A stretch of DNA of 18,160 bases from Desulfoplanes sp. (GTDB taxonomy: Bacteria; Desulfobacterota; Desulfovibrionia; Desulfovibrionales; Desulfomicrobiaceae). This document shows, piece by piece, positions 13,362-18,160 of this stretch. Under the pieces are notes generated by a model. It was not told the origin of the DNA and did not search any database. It was given only the letters and a program-made list of their open reading frames with translations. The DNA lies in assembly GCA_028708105.1 (NCBI GenBank), contig JAQVZR010000007.1:1-18160 (forward strand). Reading direction: 5' to 3'. The position numbers and the translations under genes were made by a program. Numbering within the stretch: the first letter of the stretch is position 1; each line of letters opens with the position of its first letter.

Positions 13362-15794
13362 TCAGTCCAGATCGTTTTGATCCTCGTCTGTGACCAGATC
13401 ACAGCAGACAACGGTCTGGCCGTCATCCATGCGTACCAAGCGAACGCCCTGAGTAGCTCTGCCCACAAGAGAAATATCACCTATGGCGATTCTGATGATC
13501 TTGTTGCCCGATGTCAGCAAGATGGCTTCGTCTTCGTTGTCCACCATCAATGCGCTGACGACAGGCCCGGTTTTGGGAGTTATGCGCATGTTGATAATGC
13601 CTTTACCTCCGCGGGACTGGGCACGGAATTGATCCATGTGTGTCCTTTTTCCGAAACCGTTTTCGGCAATAGTCAAGATTTCATGCTTGCCTTCCGTGGA
13701 TAGAATGACCCCTGTGACAACAATATCACCAGGCCTGAGATTGATGCCTTTGACCCCGGCAGCACCTCTGCCCATGGAGCGCACTTCAGCACAAGGAAAG
13801 CGGATGGAAAATCCGTTTTTGGTAACCAGAATGATCTCGTCATCCTCGGCAACTTCACGCACGGCCAGCATTTCATCATTGTCTTTGAGGGTAACAGCAA
13901 TGAGTCCGCCACTGCGTACGTTCTTGAACAGATCCATAGAGGACCGTTTTATGACGCCGTTTTTACTGATAAACAGAAAATATTTGTCTTTTGGAAATTC
14001 CCGGTAACTCATGACTGCGGCCACATGCTCGTTTTCACTTAGATTCAGGATATTGGCGATGTGGGTTCCTTTGGCTGTTCGTCCACTTTCGGGTACTTCA
14101 TGAACCCTGAGTTGGAACATCCGTCCCTTGGAGGTGAACAGATTCAGAAACTGATGATTACTGGTGGTCATGAGCTGGGATATATAGTCTGATTCCGAAG
14201 AAAAAGCCCCTATAATGCCCTTGCCCCCGCGTTTTTGCTGCTGGTAGTTATCAAGATCTGTGCGTTTGATATATCCTTTGCCAGATAGGGTGATAACAAC
14301 ATCATCGTCAGGAACGATGTCTTCGACATTGATGGAGTCGGGGTCGTAGGGCATAATTTCCGAGCGCCGCGGCGTGGCAAATGTCTGTTTTAAAAGTTCC
14401 AGTTCTTCCTGGATGACGCCCTTGAGTATCTCCGTGTTTTCAATGATACTTTTTAAATACTCGATACGCTTGAGGAGCTCGGTATACTCGGCGATGAGTT
14501 TGTCCCGTTCCATATTGGTCAAACGTTGCAGGCGCATGTCCAATATGGCCTGGCTCTGGATGTCGCTGAGTTGGAATCGCTCGCTGAGGCGCTGTTTAGC
14601 ATCATTTGGTGTTTTGGATGACCTGATGATGGCGATGACATCTTCGATGTTATCCAACGCAATGCGCAGACCTTCGAGGATATGGGCCCGGTATTCGGCC
14701 TTGTTCAGTTCAAACCGGGATCTGCGGACAATGACTTCTTTGCGGAAATCGATGAAGTATTCAAGGATCTGCTTGAGGTTCAGCGTTTTTGGTCTGTTAT
14801 TGACCACCGCGAGCATGTTGATTCCGAAACTGGTTTGCAGAGAGGTGAATTTATAGAGCTGATTGATGACCACATCCGCATAGATATTTTTTTTGAGGTC
14901 AATAACGATGCGGATGCCTTGCAGGTTGGATTCATCGCGCAGATCGCTGATGCCTTCAATCTTGTTCTCGTTCACCAAGTCGGCGATTTTTTCCACCAGA
15001 TTGGATTTATTCAGGGCATAGGGAATCTCGGTGACTACAATGGATTCCAAATCTTTTTTGCGTTCTTCCACATGGATGCGGGCCCGGATTTTTACGCTTC
15101 CTCTGCCGGTTCTGTAGGCCTCGGCGATGCCTGCCTTGCCATAAAGCAGGCCTCCCGTGGGAAAATCAGGAGCTTTGACCTGGGTCATCAGGTCCGTGAT
15201 GGTTGCGTCCGGGTTAGCCAAAAGCATAAGTACGGCATTAACGATTTCCGTAAGGTTGTGCGGAGGAATATTGGTGGCCATACCCACTGCAATGCCCGAG
15301 GAACCGTTAATGAGCAGATTGGGCACCTTGGTGGGCAAGACGACAGGTTCTTCTAGGCTGTTGTCATAATTGGGCCTGAAGGCCACGGTGTCCTTTTCTA
15401 TGTCCGCCAGGAATTCTCCCGCCAGACGGGACATGCGTGCTTCTGTGTATCTCATGGCCGCTGCGGAATCACCGTCAATGGAGCCGAAGTTTCCCTGTCC
15501 ATCCACGAGGGGATCGCGCATGTTGAAATCCTGGGCCATGCGGACCAAAGCGTCGTACACTGCTGAATCGCCATGAGGATGGTATTTACCAATAACATCA
15601 CCAACGACACGGGCTGATTTTTTATATGCCCGGTTGTAGGTATTGCCGAGTTCGTGCATGGCAAAGAGAATCCGGCGATGTACGGGCTTGAGACCGTCGC
15701 GTACATCCGGAATTGCCCGTCCCACAATGACGCTTAGGGAATATTCCAGATATGACTTTTTGATTTCTCGTTCTATACTGACATCGTTTAGCAC
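13362..15794 (-). CDS. gyrA: DNA gyrase subunit A
   Basis: Breakage-reunion subunit of the A2B2 gyrase that introduces negative supercoils. It has 810 residues. The winged-helix/tower domain holds the catalytic Tyr116 ([10 protein letters not shown]). The quinolone region [11 protein letters not shown] has Ser77 and Asp81 at the positions of E. coli S83 and D87, the usual quinolone-sensitive state. The coiled-coil region spans about 350-480. The C-terminal beta-pinwheel starts near 490, with the GyrA box QKRGGKG at 520-526 and a second box-like SRGGKG later. The start is GTG 15794, with GAGGA just upstream and an in-frame stop before it; no ATG alternative fits. It follows gyrB after 106 bp that contain two hairpins, and is probably co-transcribed with it. 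Confidence 0.98.
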   Translation of the reverse strand: MLNDVSIEREIKKSYLEYSLSVIVGRAIPDVRDGLKPVHRRILFAMHELGNTYNRAYKKSARVVGDVIGKYHPHGDSAVYDALVRMAQDFNMRDPLVDGQGNFGSIDGDSAAAMRYTEARMSRLAGEFLADIEKDTVAFRPNYDNSLEEPVVLPTKVPNLLINGSSGIAVGMATNIPPHNLTEIVNAVLMLLANPDATITDLMTQVKAPDFPTGGLLYGKAGIAEAYRTGRGSVKIRARIHVEERKKDLESIVVTEIPYALNKSNLVEKIADLVNENKIEGISDLRDESNLQGIRIVIDLKKNIYADVVINQLYKFTSLQTSFGINMLAVVNNRPKTLNLKQILEYFIDFRKEVIVRRSRFELNKAEYRAHILEGLRIALDNIEDVIAIIRSSKTPNDAKQRLSERFQLSDIQSQAILDMRLQRLTNMERDKLIAEYTELLKRIEYLKSIIENTEILKGVIQEELELLKQTFATPRRSEIMPYDPDSINVEDIVPDDDVVITLSGKGYIKRTDLDNYQQQKRGGKGIIGAFSSESDYISQLMTTSNHQFLNLFTSKGRMFQLRVHEVPESGRTAKGTHIANILNLSENEHVAAVMSYREFPKDKYFLFISKNGVIKRSSMDLFKNVRSGGLIAVTLKDNDEMLAVREVAEDDEIILVTKNGFSIRFPCAEVRSMGRGAAGVKGINLRPGDIVVTGVILSTEGKHEILTIAENGFGKRTHMDQFRAQSRGGKGIINMRITPKTGPVVSALMVDNEDEAILLTSGNKIIRIAIGDISLVGRATQGVRLVRMDDGQTVVCCDLVTDEDQNDLD

Positions 15795-15818
15795 AATTTC
15801 CTCACTTGCAAAATTCTA

Positions 15819-15896
15819 CCCGTGACCGACACGGGAGCACGTATATACGCTTAGATGGGACGGAACCGGGCGGTATCTGAACGCCGCCGTGGGTTC
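15819..15896 (-). promoter_or_regulatory. Two hairpins in the gyrB-gyrA intergenic region
   Basis: CCCGTG/CACGGG (15819-15824, 15830-15835) forms a 6-bp stem with a 5-nt loop, close to the gyrA ribosome-binding site. A larger interrupted stem uses GAACC/GGTTC (15863-15867, 15892-15896) outside GGCGG/CCGCC (15869-15873, 15884-15888). Neither has a proper U-tract. They may tune gyrA translation or transcript processing. Confidence 0.45.
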
Positions 15897-15900
15897 TCGT

Positions 15901-18160
<2,260 letters not shown>

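Noticed and set aside
14682..15356. Long plus-strand open frame antisense to gyrA
   Set aside because: Shadow of the strongly conserved gyrA frame.

Overview
The window reads as a chromosomal segment of a Gram-negative, Desulfovibrionales-like bacterium (Desulfobacterota). This rests on a GyrB that carries the long Gram-negative insertion, a gyrB-gyrA-TPR lipoprotein order that I recall from Desulfovibrio-type chromosomes, an outer-membrane FadL porin, lipoproteins, and a multi-PAS regulator ending in a phage-CI-type helix-turn-helix. Genus and species cannot be fixed from the sequence alone. No rRNA, tRNA, CRISPR array or transposase was seen.

Layout. Bases 1-104 are AT-rich and non-coding, and abut a plus-strand M23 peptidase gene that seems to have lost its 5' end. 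A strong terminator (1228-1266) separates it from a long minus-strand block. Read in its own direction, that block runs pyrB (8920-7982), a 260-bp gap, pyrC (7721-6432), a CCA-adding-enzyme-like gene (6352-5027), rlmN (5030-3990), hisI (3904-3521), hisG (3520-2636), a TPR lipoprotein (2543-1713) and a small LpdD-like protein (1661-1293). Tight junctions (cca/rlmN 4-nt overlap, hisI/hisG TAAATG) suggest co-transcription of most of it. It mixes pyrimidine synthesis, two histidine steps that both use phosphoribosyl chemistry, and tRNA/rRNA maturation.

Between pyrB and the next gene, 8921-9303 holds a minus-strand terminator and a nested inverted repeat. Then comes fadL (minus, 10572-9304), divergent from a plus-strand four-PAS/CI-HTH regulator (10804-12480). 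Their shared 230-bp intergenic region holds three TCATT/AATGA-like dyads, so it looks like a regulator-transporter pair. The regulator converges on a second TPR lipoprotein (13357-12512), which lies directly behind gyrA (15794-13362) and gyrB (15901 to beyond the right edge).

Most noteworthy: rlmN appears to start at a non-canonical AUA inside an ATAA overlap. The CCA-like protein has lost key residues of both its nucleotidyltransferase and HD motifs. A perfect 17-bp-arm hairpin lies at the start of the TPR lipoprotein behind gyrA. The palindromes between fadL and the PAS regulator are good operator candidates. The M23 gene is truncated at an AT-rich junction. I did not find a clear defence or mobile system.
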